From assembly GCA_023525975.1 (NCBI GenBank), contig CM042035.1, forward strand, positions 27,557,001 to 27,621,000: DNA of 64,000 nucleotides, in the 5' to 3' direction. Source of the stretch: Smallanthus sonchifolius (Eukaryota > Streptophyta > Magnoliopsida > Asterales > Asteraceae). The notes under the pieces were generated by a model. The model saw only the letters and a program-made list of their open reading frames with translations. It searched no databases and was not told where the DNA came from. Below, piece after piece: positions 24,598 to 36,329 of this stretch; the stretch's first letter is position 1, and every line of letters starts with the position of its first letter. The translations under genes were made by a program, and so were the position numbers.

Positions 24598-24716
24598 GGG
24601 GTTGCAACACGAGGACTTCCCAGGGGTCAACCATCCTAGTACTACTCTTGCCCAAGCACGCTTAACAGCGGAGTTCTGATGGGATCCGGTGATTTAGTGC
24701 TGGTATAATCGCAACC
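24598..24716 (-). rRNA. 5S rRNA: 5S rRNA copy 49
   Basis: Type C (G87T), G25T, A50T, tataatcgc near the 5' end. Confidence 0.92.
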
Positions 24717-25101
24717 GAAATAACTCCTTCATTCTATTACTATATCCCCTTCCACAACGGACTCATTTTTACTTGCATTCTAGTCTAGCGCGCGTTCCGC
24801 CTTACGTCAATACGCGCGTCAGTCGCTGGCGAGCGTTTAGTTCTTATACTTCCTTGTAGAAAACATAGTCCCACGCTCACCCGGGGCGTAAAAATAATTG
24901 ACTAGCATATGAAGACACACGCGTTCCACCGGACGTCTAAACGTGCGTCACCCGTGATCGGGCGTTCCCCGACACGCGACCCGCGCGCCCGAGTTTTTAT
25001 GTACGTTGACCTTTTTGACAAAAACTCGTTACGCCCACGGCCGCTTGCATTTTAATCAACGGGTGACGTTGTATAGTGTAAAAAAATCATAACTTAAAAA
25101 A

Positions 25102-25221
25102 GGGGTTGCAACACGAGGACTTCCCACGGCGTCACCCATACTAGTAATACTCTCGCCCAAGCCTGCTTAACTGCGGAGTTCTGATGGGATCCGGTGCTTT
25201 AGTGCTGGTATGATCGCAACC
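25102..25221 (-). rRNA. 5S rRNA: 5S rRNA copy 50
   Basis: Type A derivative: G75T kept, position 59 is A; additional changes cacggcg and cccatacta in and beside box C. Confidence 0.9.
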
Positions 25222-25611
25222 GAAATAACTCCTTCATTCTATTACTTTATCCCCTTCCACACCGGACTCATTTTTACTTGCATTCTCCTCTTGCGCGCGC
25301 GTTCCGCCTTACGTCAACACGCGCCTCACTCGCTGGCGAGCGTTTAGTTCTTATACTTCCTTGTACAAAACATAGTCACACGCTCACCCGGGGCGTAAAA
25401 ATAATTGACTAGTATATGAAGACACTCGCGTTCCACCCGACGTCTAAACATGCGTTTCCCGCGATCAGGCGTTCCGGGACACATGACCCGCGCGCCCGAG
25501 TCTTTAAGTACGTTGATCGTTTTTTGACAAAAACTCGTTACGCCCACGCCCACTTACATAATAATCAACGGGTGACGTTGTATAGAGTAAAAAAAATCAT
25601 AACTTAAAAAA

Positions 25612-25731
25612 GGGGTTGCAACACGAGGACTTCCCAGGGGGTCACCCATCCTAGTAATACTCTCGCCCAAGCCCGTTTAACTGCGGAGTTCTAATGGGAT
25701 CCGGTGCATTAGTGCAGGTATGATCGCAACC
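25612..25731 (-). rRNA. 5S rRNA: 5S rRNA copy 51
   Basis: Type A with a further box A change (cccgttta); A16T; position 24 is T as in the usual plant sequence. Confidence 0.92.
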
Positions 25732-26120
25732 GAAATAACTCCTTCATTCTATTACTTTATCCCCTTCCACACCGGACTCATTTTACTTGCATTCTCCTCT
25801 TGCGCGCGCGTTCCGCCTTATGTCAACACGCGCGTCACCCGTTAGCGAGCGTTTAGTTCTTATACTTTCTTGTACAAAACATAGTCACACGATCACCCGG
25901 GGCGTAAAAATAATTGACTAGTATATGAAGACACACGCTTTCCCCCCGACGTCTAAACGTGCGTCACTCGCGATCGGGTGTTCCGCGACACGTGACCCGC
26001 GCGCCCGAGTCTTTACGTACGTTGACCGTTTTTTGACAAAAACTCGTTACGCCCACGCCCGCTTACATAATAATCAACGGGTGACGTTGTATAGAGTAAA
26101 AAAAATCATAACTTAAAAAA

Positions 26121-26240
26121 GGGGTTGCAACACGAGGACTTCCAAAGGGGTCACCCATCCTAGTAATACTCTCTTCCAAGCCCGCTTAACTGCGAAGTTC
26201 TGATGGGATCCGGTGCTTTAGTGCTGGTATGATCGCAACT
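26121..26240 (-). rRNA. 5S rRNA: 5S rRNA copy 52
   Basis: Type A, ctcttccaag at the intermediate element; 5' base is A instead of G. Confidence 0.91.
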
Positions 26241-26630
26241 GAAATAACTCCTTCATTCTATTACTTTATCCCCTTCCACACCGGACTCATTTTTACTTGC
26301 GTGCTCCTCTTGGGCGCGCGTTCCGCCTTACGTCAACACACGCGTCACCAGCTGGCGAGCGTTTAGTTCTTATACTTTCTAGTACAAAACATAGTCCCAC
26401 GCTCAACCGGGGCATAAAAATAATTGACTAGTATATGAAGACACACGCGTTCCACCGGACGTCTAAACGTGCGTCACCCGCGATCGGGCGTTCCCCGACA
26501 CGCGAACCGCGCGCCCGAGTCGTTACGTACGTTGATAGTTTTTTGACAAAAACTCGTTACGCCCACGCCCGCTTGCATAATAATCAACGGTTGACGTTGT
26601 ACAGAGTAAAAAAAATCATAACTTAAAAAA

Positions 26631-26749
26631 GGGGTTGCAACACGAGAACTTCCCAGGGGATACCCATCCTAGTACTACTCTCGCCCAAGCACGCTTAACA
26701 GCGGAGTTCTGATGGGATCCGGTGATTTAGTGCTGGTATGATCGCAACC
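26631..26749 (-). rRNA. 5S rRNA: 5S rRNA copy 53
   Basis: G25T, A50T; box C altered (GGGTATCCCC); cgagaactt near the 3' end. Confidence 0.91.
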
Positions 26750-27139
26750 GAATAAACTCCTTCATTCTATTACTTTATCCCCTTCCACACCGGACTCATT
26801 TTTACTTGCATGCTCCTCTTGCGTGCGCGTTCCGCCTTACGTCAACACGCGCGTCTCCCGCTGGGAGCGTTTAGTTCTTATACTTCCTTGTACAAAACAT
26901 AGTCCCACGCTCACCCGGGGCGTAAAAATAATTGACTAGTATATGAAGACACACGCGTTCCACCCGACGTCTAAACATGCGTCACCCGCGATCGGGCGTT
27001 TCGCGACACGCGACCCGCACGCCCGAGTCTTTAAGTACGTTGACCTTTTTTGACAAAAACTCGTTACGCCCACGCCCGCTTACATAATAATCAACGGGTG
27101 ACGTTGTATAGAGTAAAAAAAAATCATAACTTAAAAAAC

Positions 27140-27257
27140 GGGTTGCAACACGAGGACTTCCCAGGGGACACCCATCCTAGTACTATTCTCGCCCAAGCAC
27201 GCTTAACAGCGGAGTTCTGATGGGATCCGGTGATTTAGTGCTGGTATGATCGCAACC
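27140..27257 (-). rRNA. 5S rRNA: 5S rRNA copy 54
   Basis: Type E with A90T in box C (ggggacaccc) and ctattctc; three terminal C then G before the T-run. Confidence 0.91.
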
Positions 27258-27647
27258 GAATTAACTCCTTCATTCTATTACTTTATCTCCTTCCACGACG
27301 GACTCATTTTTACTTGCATTTTCGTCTTGCGCGCGCGTTCCGCCTAACGTCAACACGCGCGTCACTCGATGGCGAGCGTTTAGTTCTTATACTTCCTTGT
27401 ACAAAACATAGTCACACTCTCAACCAGGACGTAAAAAGAATTGACTAGTATATGAAGACACAAGCGTTCCACCCGACGGTTAAACATGCGTCACCCGCGA
27501 TCGGGCGTTCTGCGACACATGACCCGCGCGCCCGAGTCTTTAAGTACGTTGACCGTTTTTTGACAAAAACTCGTTACGCCCACGTCCGCTTACATAATAA
27601 TCAACGGGTGACGTTGTATAGAGTAAAAAAAATCATAACTTAAAAAA

Positions 27648-27766
27648 GGGGTTGCAACACGAGGACTTCCCAGGGGTCACCCATCCTAGTACTACTCTCG
27701 CCCAAGCACGCTTAACAGCGGATTTCTGATGGGATCCGGTGATTTAGTGCTGGTATGATCTCAACC
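27648..27766 (-). rRNA. 5S rRNA: 5S rRNA copy 55
   Basis: Type E, 119 nt; gatctcaacc alters helix I position 6-7 region. Confidence 0.92.
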
Positions 27767-28033
27767 GAATTAACTCCTTCATTCTATTACTTTATCCCCT
27801 TCCACACCGGACTCATTTTCACTTGCATGCTCCTCTTGCGTGCGCGTTCCGCCTTTCGTCAACACGCGCGTCACCCGCTGGCGAGCGTTTAGTTCTTATA
27901 CTTCCTTGTACAAAACATAGTCCCACGCTCACCCGGGGCGTAAAAATAATTGACCAGTATATGAAGACACACGCGTTCCACCGGACGTCTAAACGTGCGT
28001 CACCTGCGATCGGGCGTCCCCGGACACGCGACC

Positions 28034-28135
28034 CGCGCGCCCGAGTCTTTACGTACGTTGACACTTTTTTGACAAAAACTCGTTCGCGCGCCCGAGTCTT
28101 TACGTACGTTGACACTTTGTTGACAAAAACTCGTT
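28034..28135. repeat. 51 bp tandem duplication in spacer
   Basis: cgcgcgcccgag...ctcgtt occurs at 28034-28084 and again at 28085-28135, differing by one base in the T-run (ttttttg against tttgttg). It makes this unit 562 bp, the longest in the window. Confidence 0.95.
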
Positions 28136-28208
28136 ACGCCCACGCCCGCTTGCATAATAATCAACGGTTGACGTTGTATAGAGTAAAAAAAAATCATAAC
28201 TTAAAAAT

Positions 28209-28328
28209 GGGGTTGCAACACGAGGACTTCCCAGGGGGTCACCCATCCTAGTACTACTCTCGCCCAAGCACGCTTAACTGCGAAGTTCAGATGAGATCCG
28301 GTGCTTTAGTGCTGGTATGATCGCAACC
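28209..28328 (-). rRNA. 5S rRNA: 5S rRNA copy 56
   Basis: Type D, 120 nt; gcgaagttcag at 39-49. Follows the unit with the 51 bp duplication. Confidence 0.92.
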
Positions 28329-28718
28329 GAAATAACTGCTTCATTCTATTACTTTATCTCCTTCCACAACGGACTCATTTTTACTTGCATTCTCGTCTTG
28401 CGCGCGCGTTCCGCCTTACGTCCACATGCACGTCACTCGCTGGAGAGCGTTTAGTTCTTATACTTCCTTGTACAAAACATAGTATCACGCTCACCCGGGG
28501 CGTAAAAATAATTGACTAGTATATGAAGACACACGCGTTCCACCCGACGTCTATACATGCGTCCCCCGCGATCGGGCGTTCTGCGACACATGACCCGCGC
28601 GCACGAATCTTTAAGTACGTTGACCGTTTTTTGACAAAAACTCGTTACGCCCACTCCCGCTTACATAATAATCAACGGGTGACGTTGTATAGAGTAAAAA
28701 AAATCATAATTTAAAAAA

Positions 28719-28837
28719 GGGGTTGCAACACGAGGACTTCCCAGGGGTCACCCATCCTAGTACTACTCTCGCCCAAGCACGCTTAACAGCGGAGTTCTGA
28801 TGGGATCCGGTGATTTAGTGCTGGTATGATCGCAACC
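28719..28837 (-). rRNA. 5S rRNA: 5S rRNA copy 57
   Basis: Clean type E, 119 nt (4C). Confidence 0.94.
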
Positions 28838-29228
28838 GAATTAACTCCTTCATTCTATTACTTTATCCCCTTCCACACCGGACTCATTTTTACTTGCATG
28901 CTCCTCTTGCGTGCGCGTTACGCCTTACGTCAACACGCGCGTCTCCCGCTGGCGAGCGTTTAGTTCTTATACTTCCTTGTACAAAACATAGTCCCACGCT
29001 CACCCGGGGCGTAAAAATAATTGACTAGTATATGAAGACACACGCGTTCCACCGGACGTCTAAACGTGCGTCACCCACGATCGGGCGTTCCCCGACAGGC
29101 GACCCGCGCGCCCGAGTCTTTACGTACGTTGACACTTTTTTGACAAAAACTCGTTACGCCCACGCCCGCTTGCATAATAATCAACGGTTGACGTTGTATA
29201 GAGTAAAAAAAAATCATAACTTAAAAAA

Positions 29229-29348
29229 GGGGTTGCAACACGAGGACTTTCCAGGGGGTCACCCATCCTAGTACTACTCTCGCCCAAGCACGCTTAACTG
29301 CGGAGTTCTGATGAGATCCGGTGCTTTAGTGCTGGTATGATCGCAACC
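29229..29348 (-). rRNA. 5S rRNA: 5S rRNA copy 58
   Basis: Type D with both internal promoter boxes intact; one change near the 3' end (actttcc). Confidence 0.94.
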
Positions 29349-29738
29349 GAAATAACTCCTTCATTCTATTACTTTATCTCCTTCCACAACGGACTCATTT
29401 TTACTTGCATTCTCGTCTTGCGCGCGCGTTCCGCCTTACGTCAACACGCGCGTCACTCGCTGGCGAGCGTTTAGTTCTTATACTTCCTTGTACAAAACAT
29501 AGTCTCACGCTCACCCTGGGCGTAAAACTAATTGACTAGTATATGAAGACACACGCGTTGCACCCGACGTCTATACATGCGTCACCCGCGATCGGGCGTT
29601 CCGCGACACATGACCCGCGCGCCCGAATCTTTAAGTACGTTGACCGTTTTTTGACAAAAACTCGTTACGCACACGCCCGCTTACATAATAATCAACGGGT
29701 GACGTTGTATAGTGTAAAAAAAATCATAATTTAAAAAA

Positions 29739-29857
29739 GGGGTTGCAACACGAGGACTTCCCAGGGGTCATCCATCCTAGTACTACTCTTGCCCAAGCAC
29801 GCTTAACAGCGAAGTTCTGATGGGATCCGGTGATTTAGTGCTGGTATGATCGCAACC
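29739..29857 (-). rRNA. 5S rRNA: 5S rRNA copy 59
   Basis: Type E with G87A in box C, cttgccc and gcgaag. Confidence 0.92.
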
Positions 29858-30246
29858 GAATTAACTCCTTCATTCTATTACTTTATCCCCTTCCACACCG
29901 GACTCATTTTTACTTGCATGCTCCTCTTGCGTGCGCGTTCCGCCTTACATCAACACGCGCGTCTCCCGTTGGCGAGCGTTTAGTTCTTATACTTCCTTGT
30001 ACAAAACATAGTCCCACGCTCACCCGGGGCGTAAAAATAATTGACTAGTATATGAAGACACACGCGTTCCACCGGACGTCTAAACGTGCGTCACCCACGA
30101 TCGGGCGTTCCCCGACACGCGACCCGCGTTCCCGAGTCTTTACGTACGTTGACACTTTTTTGACAAAAACTCGTTACGCCAACGCCCGCTTGCATAATAA
30201 TCAACGGTTGACGTTGTATAGAGTAAAAAAAATCATAACTTAAAAA

Positions 30247-30372
30247 GGGGTTGCAACACGAGGACGAGGACTTCCCAGGGGGTCACCCATCATAGTACTA
30301 CTCTCGCCCAAGCACGCTTAACTGCGGAGTTCTGATGAGATCCGGTACTTTAATGCTGGTATGATCGCAACA
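30247..30372 (-). rRNA. 5S rRNA: 5S rRNA copy 60, 6 bp duplication
   Basis: Type D, 126 nt: gaggac is duplicated near the 3' end (30259-30270), adding six bases to the 3' half. Also catagtac, ggtactttaatgc, and first base T. Probably a defective RNA if transcribed. Confidence 0.92.
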
Positions 30373-30763
30373 GAAATAACTCCTTCATTCTATTACTTTA
30401 TCTCCTTCCACAACGGACTCATTTTTACTTGCATTCTCGTCTTGCGAGCGCGTTCCGCCTTACGTCAACACGCGCGTCACTCGCTGGCGAGCGTTTAGTT
30501 CTTATACTTCCTTGTACAAAACATCGTCACACGCTCACCCGGGGCGTAAAAATAATTGACTAGTATATGAAGACACACGCGTTCCACCCGACGTCTGAAC
30601 ATGCGTCACCCGTGATCGGGCGTTCCGCGACACATGACCTGCGCGCCCGAGTCTTTAAGTACGTTGACCGTTTTTTGACAAAAACTCGTTACGCCCACGC
30701 CAGCTTAAATAATAATCAACGGGTGACGTTTTATAGAGTAAAAAAAAATCATAACTTAAAAAA

Positions 30764-30882
30764 GGGGTTGCAACACGTGGACTTCCCAGGGGTCACCCAT
30801 CCTAGTACTACTCTCGCCCAAGCACGCTTAACAACGGAGTTCTAATGGGATCCGGTGATTTAGTGCTGGTATGATCGCAACC
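30764..30882 (-). rRNA. 5S rRNA: 5S rRNA copy 61
   Basis: Type E; acaacgg, cacgtgg and ctaatggg changes. Confidence 0.92.
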
Positions 30883-31272
30883 GAATTAACTCCTTCATTC
30901 TATTACTTTATCCCCTTCCACACCGGACTAATTTTTACTTGCATGCACCTCTTGCGTGCGCGTTCCGCCTTACGTCAACACGCGCGTCTCTCGCTGGCGA
31001 GCGTTTAGTTCTTATACTTCCTTGTACAAAACATAGTCCCACGCTCACCCGGGGCGTAAAACGAATTGACTAGTATATGAAGACACACGCGTTCCACCGG
31101 ACGTCTAAAAGTGCGTCACCCGCGATTGAGCGTTCCTCGACACGCGACCCGTGCGCCCGAGTCTTTACGTACGTTGACACTTTTTTGACAAAAAGTCGTT
31201 ACGCCCACGCCCGCTTGCATAATAATCAACGGTTGATGTTGTATAGAGTAAAAAAAATCATAACTTAAAAAA

Positions 31273-31392
31273 GGGGTTGCAACACGAGGACTTCCCAGAG
31301 GGTAACCCATCTTAGTACTACTCTCGCCCAAGCACGCTTAACTGCGGAGTTCTAATGAGATCCGGTGCTTTAGTGCTGGTATGATCGCAACC
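31273..31392 (-). rRNA. 5S rRNA: 5S rRNA copy 62
   Basis: Type D; box C altered (G89T, agagggtaaccc); cttagtac; ctaatgaga. Confidence 0.91.
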
Positions 31393-31783
31393 GAAATAAC
31401 TCCTTCATTCTATTACTTTATCTCCTTCCACAACGGACTCATTTTTACTTGCATTCTCGTCTTGCGCGCACGTTCTGCCTTACGTCAACACGCGCGTCAC
31501 TCGCTGGCGAGCGTTTAGTTCTTATACTTCCTTGTACAAAACATAGTCACACGCTCACCCGGGACGTAAAAAGAATTGACTAGTATATGAAGACACACGC
31601 GTTCCACCAGACGTCTAAACATGCGTCTCCCGCGATCGGGCGTTCCGCGACACATGACCCGCGCGGCCGAGTCTTTAAGTACGTTGACCGTTTTTTGACA
31701 AAAACTCGTTACGCCCACGCCTGCTTACATAATAATCAACGGGTGACGTTGTATAGAGTAAAAAAAAATCATAACTTAAAAAA

Positions 31784-31902
31784 GGGGTTGCAACACGAGG
31801 ACTTCCCAGGGGTCACCCATCCTAGTACTACTCTCGCCCAAGCACGCTTAACAGCGGAGTTCTGATGGGATTCGGTGATTTAGTGCTGGTATGATCGCAA
31901 CC
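31784..31902 (-). rRNA. 5S rRNA: 5S rRNA copy 63
   Basis: Type E with gattcgg at 29-33. Confidence 0.93.
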
Positions 31903-32292
31903 GAATTAACTCCTTCATTCGATTACTTTATCCCCTTCCACACCGGACTCATTTTCACTTGCATGCTCCTCTTCCGTGCGCGTTCCGCCTTACGTCAACA
32001 CGCGCGTCACCCGCTGGGGAGCGTTTAGTTCTTATACTTCTTTGTACAAAACATAGTCCCACGCTCACCCGGGGCGTAAAAATAATTGACTAGTATATGA
32101 AGACACACGCGTTCCACCGGACGTCTAAACGTGCGTCACCCGCGATCGGGGGTTCCCCGACACGCGGCCCACGCGCCCGAGTCTTTACGTACGTTGACAC
32201 TTTTTTGACAAAAATCGTTACGCCCACGCCCGCTTGCATAATAATCAACGGTTGACGTTGTATTGAGTAAAAAAAAATCATAACTTAAAAAT

Positions 32293-32412
32293 GGGGTTGC
32301 AACACGAGGACTTCCCAGGGGGTCACCCATCCTAGTACTACTCTCGCCCAAGCACGCTTAACTGCGGAGTTCTGATGAGATCCGGTGCTTTAGTGCTGCT
32401 ATGATCGCAACC
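32293..32412 (-). rRNA. 5S rRNA: 5S rRNA copy 64
   Basis: Type D, boxes intact; ctgctatg near the 5' end; terminator begins after an A (CCCCATTTTT). Confidence 0.93.
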
Positions 32413-32803
32413 GAAATAACAGCTTCATTCTATTACTTTATCTCCTTCCACAACGGAGTCATTTTTACTTGCATTCTCGTCTTGCGCGCGCGTTCCGCCT
32501 TACGTCAACACGCGCGTCACTCGCTGGCGAGCGTTTAGTTCTTATACTTCCTTGTACAAAACATAGTCTCACGCTCACCCGGGGCGTAAAAATAATTGAC
32601 TAGTATATGAAGACACACGCGTTCCACCCGACGTCTATACATGCGTCACCCGCGATCGGGCGTTCCGCGACACATGACCTGCGCGCCCCAATCTTTAAGT
32701 ACGTTGACCGTTTTTTGACAAAAACTCGTTACGCCCACGCCCGCTTACATAATAATCAACGGGTGACGTTGTATAGAGTAAAAACAAATCATAATTTAAA
32801 AAA

Positions 32804-32922
32804 GGGGTTGCAACACGAGGACTTCCCATGGGTCACCCATCCTAGTACTACTCTCGCCCAAGCACGCTTAACAACGGAGTTCTGATGGGATCCTGTGATT
32901 TAGTGCTGGTATGATCCCAACC
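32804..32922 (-). rRNA. 5S rRNA: 5S rRNA copy 65
   Basis: Type E; catgggtc, acaacgg, gatcccaacc. Last unit of the dimer region. Confidence 0.92.
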
Positions 32923-33312
32923 GAATTAACTCCTTCATTCTATTACTTTATCCCCTTCCACAACGGACTCATTTTTAATTGCATTCTCCTCTTGCGCGCG
33001 CGTTCCGCCTAACGTCAACACGCGCGTCACTCGCTGGCGAGCGTTTAGTTCTTATTCTTCATTGTACAAAACATAGTCCAACGCTCACCCGGGGCGTAAA
33101 AATAATTGACTAGTATATGAAGACACACGCGTTCCACCCGATGTCTAAACGTGTGTCACCCGCAATCGGGCGTTCCCCGACACGTGACCCGCGCGCCCGA
33201 GTATTTATGTACGTTGACCTTTTTTTGGCAAAAACTCGTTACGCCCACGGCCGCTTGCATTATAATCAACGGGTGACGTTGTATAGTGTAAAAAAATCAA
33301 AACTTAAAAAAC

Positions 33313-33430
33313 GGGTTGCAACACGAGGACTTCCCGTTGGTCACCCATCCTAGTACTACTCCCGCCTAAGCACGCTTAACTACGGAGTTCTGATGGGATC
33401 CGGTGCTTTAGTGCTGGTATGATCGCAACC
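33313..33430 (-). rRNA. 5S rRNA: 5S rRNA copy 66
   Basis: C49T; cccgttggtc at the end of box C and cccgcctaagc at the intermediate element; relative of copies 87 and 94. Confidence 0.9.
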
Positions 33431-33820
33431 GAAATAACTCCTTCATTCTATTACTTTATCCCCTTCCACACCGGACTCATTTTTACTTGCACGCTCCTCT
33501 TGCGTGCGCGTTCCGCCTTACGTCAACACGCGCGTCACCCGCTGGCGAGCGTTTAGTTCTTATACTTTCTTGTAAAAAACATAGTCACACGATCACCCGG
33601 GGCGTAAAAATAATTGACTAGTATATGAAGACACACGCGTTCCCCCCGACGTCTAAACGTTCGTCACTCGCGATCAGGCGTTCCGTGACACGTGACCCGC
33701 GCGCCCGAGTCTTTACGTACGTTGACCCTTTTTTGACAAAAACTCGTTACGCCCACGCCCGCTTACATAATAATAAACGGGTGACGTTGTATAGAGTAAA
33801 AAAAATCATAACTTAAAAAT

Positions 33821-33940
33821 GGGGTTGCAACACGAGGACTTCCCAGGGGGTCACCCATCCTAGTAATACTCTCGCCCAAGCCCGCTTAACTGCGGAGTTC
33901 TGATGGGATCCGGTGCTTTAGTGCTGGTATGATCGCAACC
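33821..33940 (-). rRNA. 5S rRNA: 5S rRNA copy 67
   Basis: Type A, otherwise clean; the only type A gene between 26.2 and 45.4 kb (copies 70 and 75 keep just G75T). Terminator CCCCATTTTT. Confidence 0.93.
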
Positions 33941-34330
33941 GAAATAACTCCTTCATTCTATTACTTTATCCCCTTCCATACTGGACTCATTTTTACTTGC
34001 GTGCTCCTCTTGGGCGCGTGTTCCGCCTTACGTCAACACGCGCGTCACCCGCGGGCGAGCGTTTAGTTCTTATACTTTCTTGTACAAAACATAGTCCCAC
34101 ACTCACCCGGGGCGTAAAAATAATTGACTAGTATATGAAGACACATGCGTTCCACCGGACGTCTAAACGTGCGTCACCCGCGATCGGGCGTTCCCCGACA
34201 CGCGACCCGCGCGGCCGCGTCTTTACGTATGTCGACACTTTTTTGACAAAAACTCGTTACACCCACGCCCGCTTGCATATCAATCAACGGTTGACGTTGT
34301 ATAGAGTAAAAAAAATCATAACTTAAAAAA

Positions 34331-34450
34331 GGGGTTGCAACACGAGGACTTCCCAGGGGGTCACCCATCTTAGTACTACTCTCGCCCAAGCACGCTTAAC
34401 TCCGGAGTTCTGATGAGATCCAGTGCTTTAGTGCTAGTATGATCGCAACC
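34331..34450 (-). rRNA. 5S rRNA: 5S rRNA copy 68
   Basis: Type D; cttagtac, actccgg, ccagtgc, C15T. Pentamer position 1. Confidence 0.92.
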
Positions 34451-34842
34451 GAAATAACTCCTTCATTCTATTACTTTATCTCCTTCCACAACGGACTCAT
34501 TTTTACTTGCATTCTCGTCTTGCGTGCGCGTTCCGCCTTACGTCAACACGCGCGTCACTTGCTGGCGAGCGTTTAGTTCTTATACTTCCTTGTACAAAAC
34601 ATAGTCACACGCTCACCCGAGACGTAAAAATAATTGACTAGTATATGAAGACACACGCGATCCACCCTACGTCTAAACATGCGTTACCAGCGATCGGGCT
34701 TTCCGCGACACATGACCTTCGCGCCCGAGTCTTTAAGTACGTTGACCGTTTTTTGACAAAAACTCGTTACGCCCACGCTTGCTTACATAATAATCAACGG
34801 GTGACGTTGTCTAGAGTAAAAAAAAAATCATGACTTAAAAAA

Positions 34843-34961
34843 GGGGTTGCAACACGAGGACTTCCCAAGGGTCACCCATCCTAATACTACTCTCGCCCAA
34901 GCACGCTTAACAGCGGAGTTCTGATGGGATCCGGTGATTTAGTGCCGGTATGATCGCAACC
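34843..34961 (-). rRNA. 5S rRNA: 5S rRNA copy 69
   Basis: Type E with C78T (ctaatactac) and A16G (gccggtatg). Pentamer position 2. Confidence 0.92.
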
Positions 34962-35352
34962 GAATTAACTCCTTCATTCTATTACTTTATCCCCTTCCAC
35001 ACCGGACTCATTTTTACTTGCATGCCCCTCTTGCGTGCGCGTTCCGCCGTACGTCAACACGCGCGTCACCCGCTGGCGAGCGTTTAGTTCTTATATTTCC
35101 TTGTACAAAACATAGTCCCACGCTCACCCGGGGCGTAAAAATAATTGACTAGTATATGAAGACACACGCGTTCCACCGGACGTCTAAACGTGCGTCACCC
35201 GCGATCGGGCGTTACCCGACACGCGACCCGCGCGCCCGAGTCTTTACGTACGTTGACACTTTTTTTGTCAAAAACTCGTTACGCCCACGCCCGCTTGCAT
35301 AATAATCAACGGTTGACGTTGTATAGAGTAAAAAAAATCATAACTTAAAAAA

Positions 35353-35472
35353 GGGGTTGCAACACGAAGACTTCCCAGGAGGTCACCCATCCTAGTAATA
35401 CTCTCGCCCAAGCACGCTTAACTGCGGAGTTCTGATGGGATCCGGTGCTTTAGTACTAGTATGATCGCAACC
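35353..35472 (-). rRNA. 5S rRNA: 5S rRNA copy 70
   Basis: Carries G75T without T59G, so splits the type A pair; box C tail reads CCTCC, the usual plant sequence that other copies here have lost. C105T. Pentamer position 3. Confidence 0.92.
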
Positions 35473-35865
35473 GAAATAACTCCTTCATTCTATTACTTTA
35501 TCTCCTTCCACAACGGACTCATTTTTACTTGTATTCTCGTCTTGCGTGCGCGTTCCGCCTTACGTCAACACGCGCGTCACTTGCTGGCGAGCGTTTAGTT
35601 CTTATACTTCCTTGTACAAAACATAGTCACACGCTCACCCGGGGCGTAAAATAATTGACTAGTAGATGAAGACACACGCGATCCACCCTACGTCTAAACA
35701 TGCGTCACCCGCGATCGGGCATTCCGCGACACATGACCTGCGCGCCCGAGTCTTTAAGTACGTTGACCGTTTTTTGACAAAAACTCGTTATGCCCACGCC
35801 TGCTTACATAATAATCAACGGGTGACGTTGTATAGGGTAAAGAAAAAAAATCATAACTTAAAAAA

Positions 35866-35984
35866 GGGGTTGCAACACGAGGACTTCCCAGGGGACACCC
35901 ATCCTAGTACTACTTTTGCCCAAGCACACTTAACAGCGGAGTTCTGATGGGATCCGGTGATTTAGTGCGGGTATGATCGCAACC
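35866..35984 (-). rRNA. 5S rRNA: 5S rRNA copy 71
   Basis: A90T in box C, C57T in box A, cttttgccc at the intermediate element. All three promoter elements are hit. Pentamer position 4. Confidence 0.9.
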
Positions 35985-36129
35985 GAATTAACTCCTTCAT
36001 TTTATTACTTTATCCCCTTCCACAACATACTCATTTTTACTTGCATTCTCGTCTTGCGCGCGCGTTCCGCCTTACGTCAACATGCGCGTCACTCGCTGGC
36101 GAGCGTTTAGTTCTTATACTTCCTTGTAC

Positions 36130-36155
36130 AAAACATAGTCACACGCGTTCTACCC
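36130..36155. other. 46 bp spacer deletion junction, copy 1
   Basis: The spacer jumps from acatagtcacacgc straight to gttctaccc. In full spacers cacacgc occurs both at the start (agtcacacgctc) and at the end (agacacacgcgttc) of the missing stretch, so deletion between these short direct repeats is the likely origin. Confidence 0.85.
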
Positions 36156-36329
36156 GTCGTCTAAACATGCGTCACCCGCAATCGGGCGTTCCGCGACAAA
36201 TGACCTGCGCGCCCGAGTCTTTAAGTACGTTGACCGTTTTTTGACAAAAACTCGTTACGCTCACGCCCGCTTACATAATAATCAACGGGTGACGTTGTAT
36301 AGAGTAAAAAAAAATCATAACTTAAAAAA

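Larger units (their letters stand above)
23190..24910. repeat. Second full copy of block 16127-17850
   Basis: Carries the same ordered series of copies: C47T/G66T gene, type A gene, G87T gene with cttgcccaag. Confidence 0.75.
27648..32922. repeat. Dimeric higher-order repeat, ~5.5 copies (~1020 bp)
   Basis: Genes alternate strictly: type E (119 nt, ggtgattta, acagcgg) at 27648, 28719, 29739, 30764, 31784 and 32804; type D (120 nt, gatgagatcc) at 28209, 29229, 30247, 31273 and 32293. Spacers alternate too: cccgacgtctatacatgcg/tttaagtacg against ccggacgtctaaacgtgcg/gacacttttttg. Confidence 0.88.

Noticed and set aside
27823..28251. A 142-codon plus-strand open frame, the longest in the window
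   Set aside because: It joins two spacer frames through the 51 bp duplication (a multiple of three) and runs into the antisense of a 5S gene. No protein family is recognisable.
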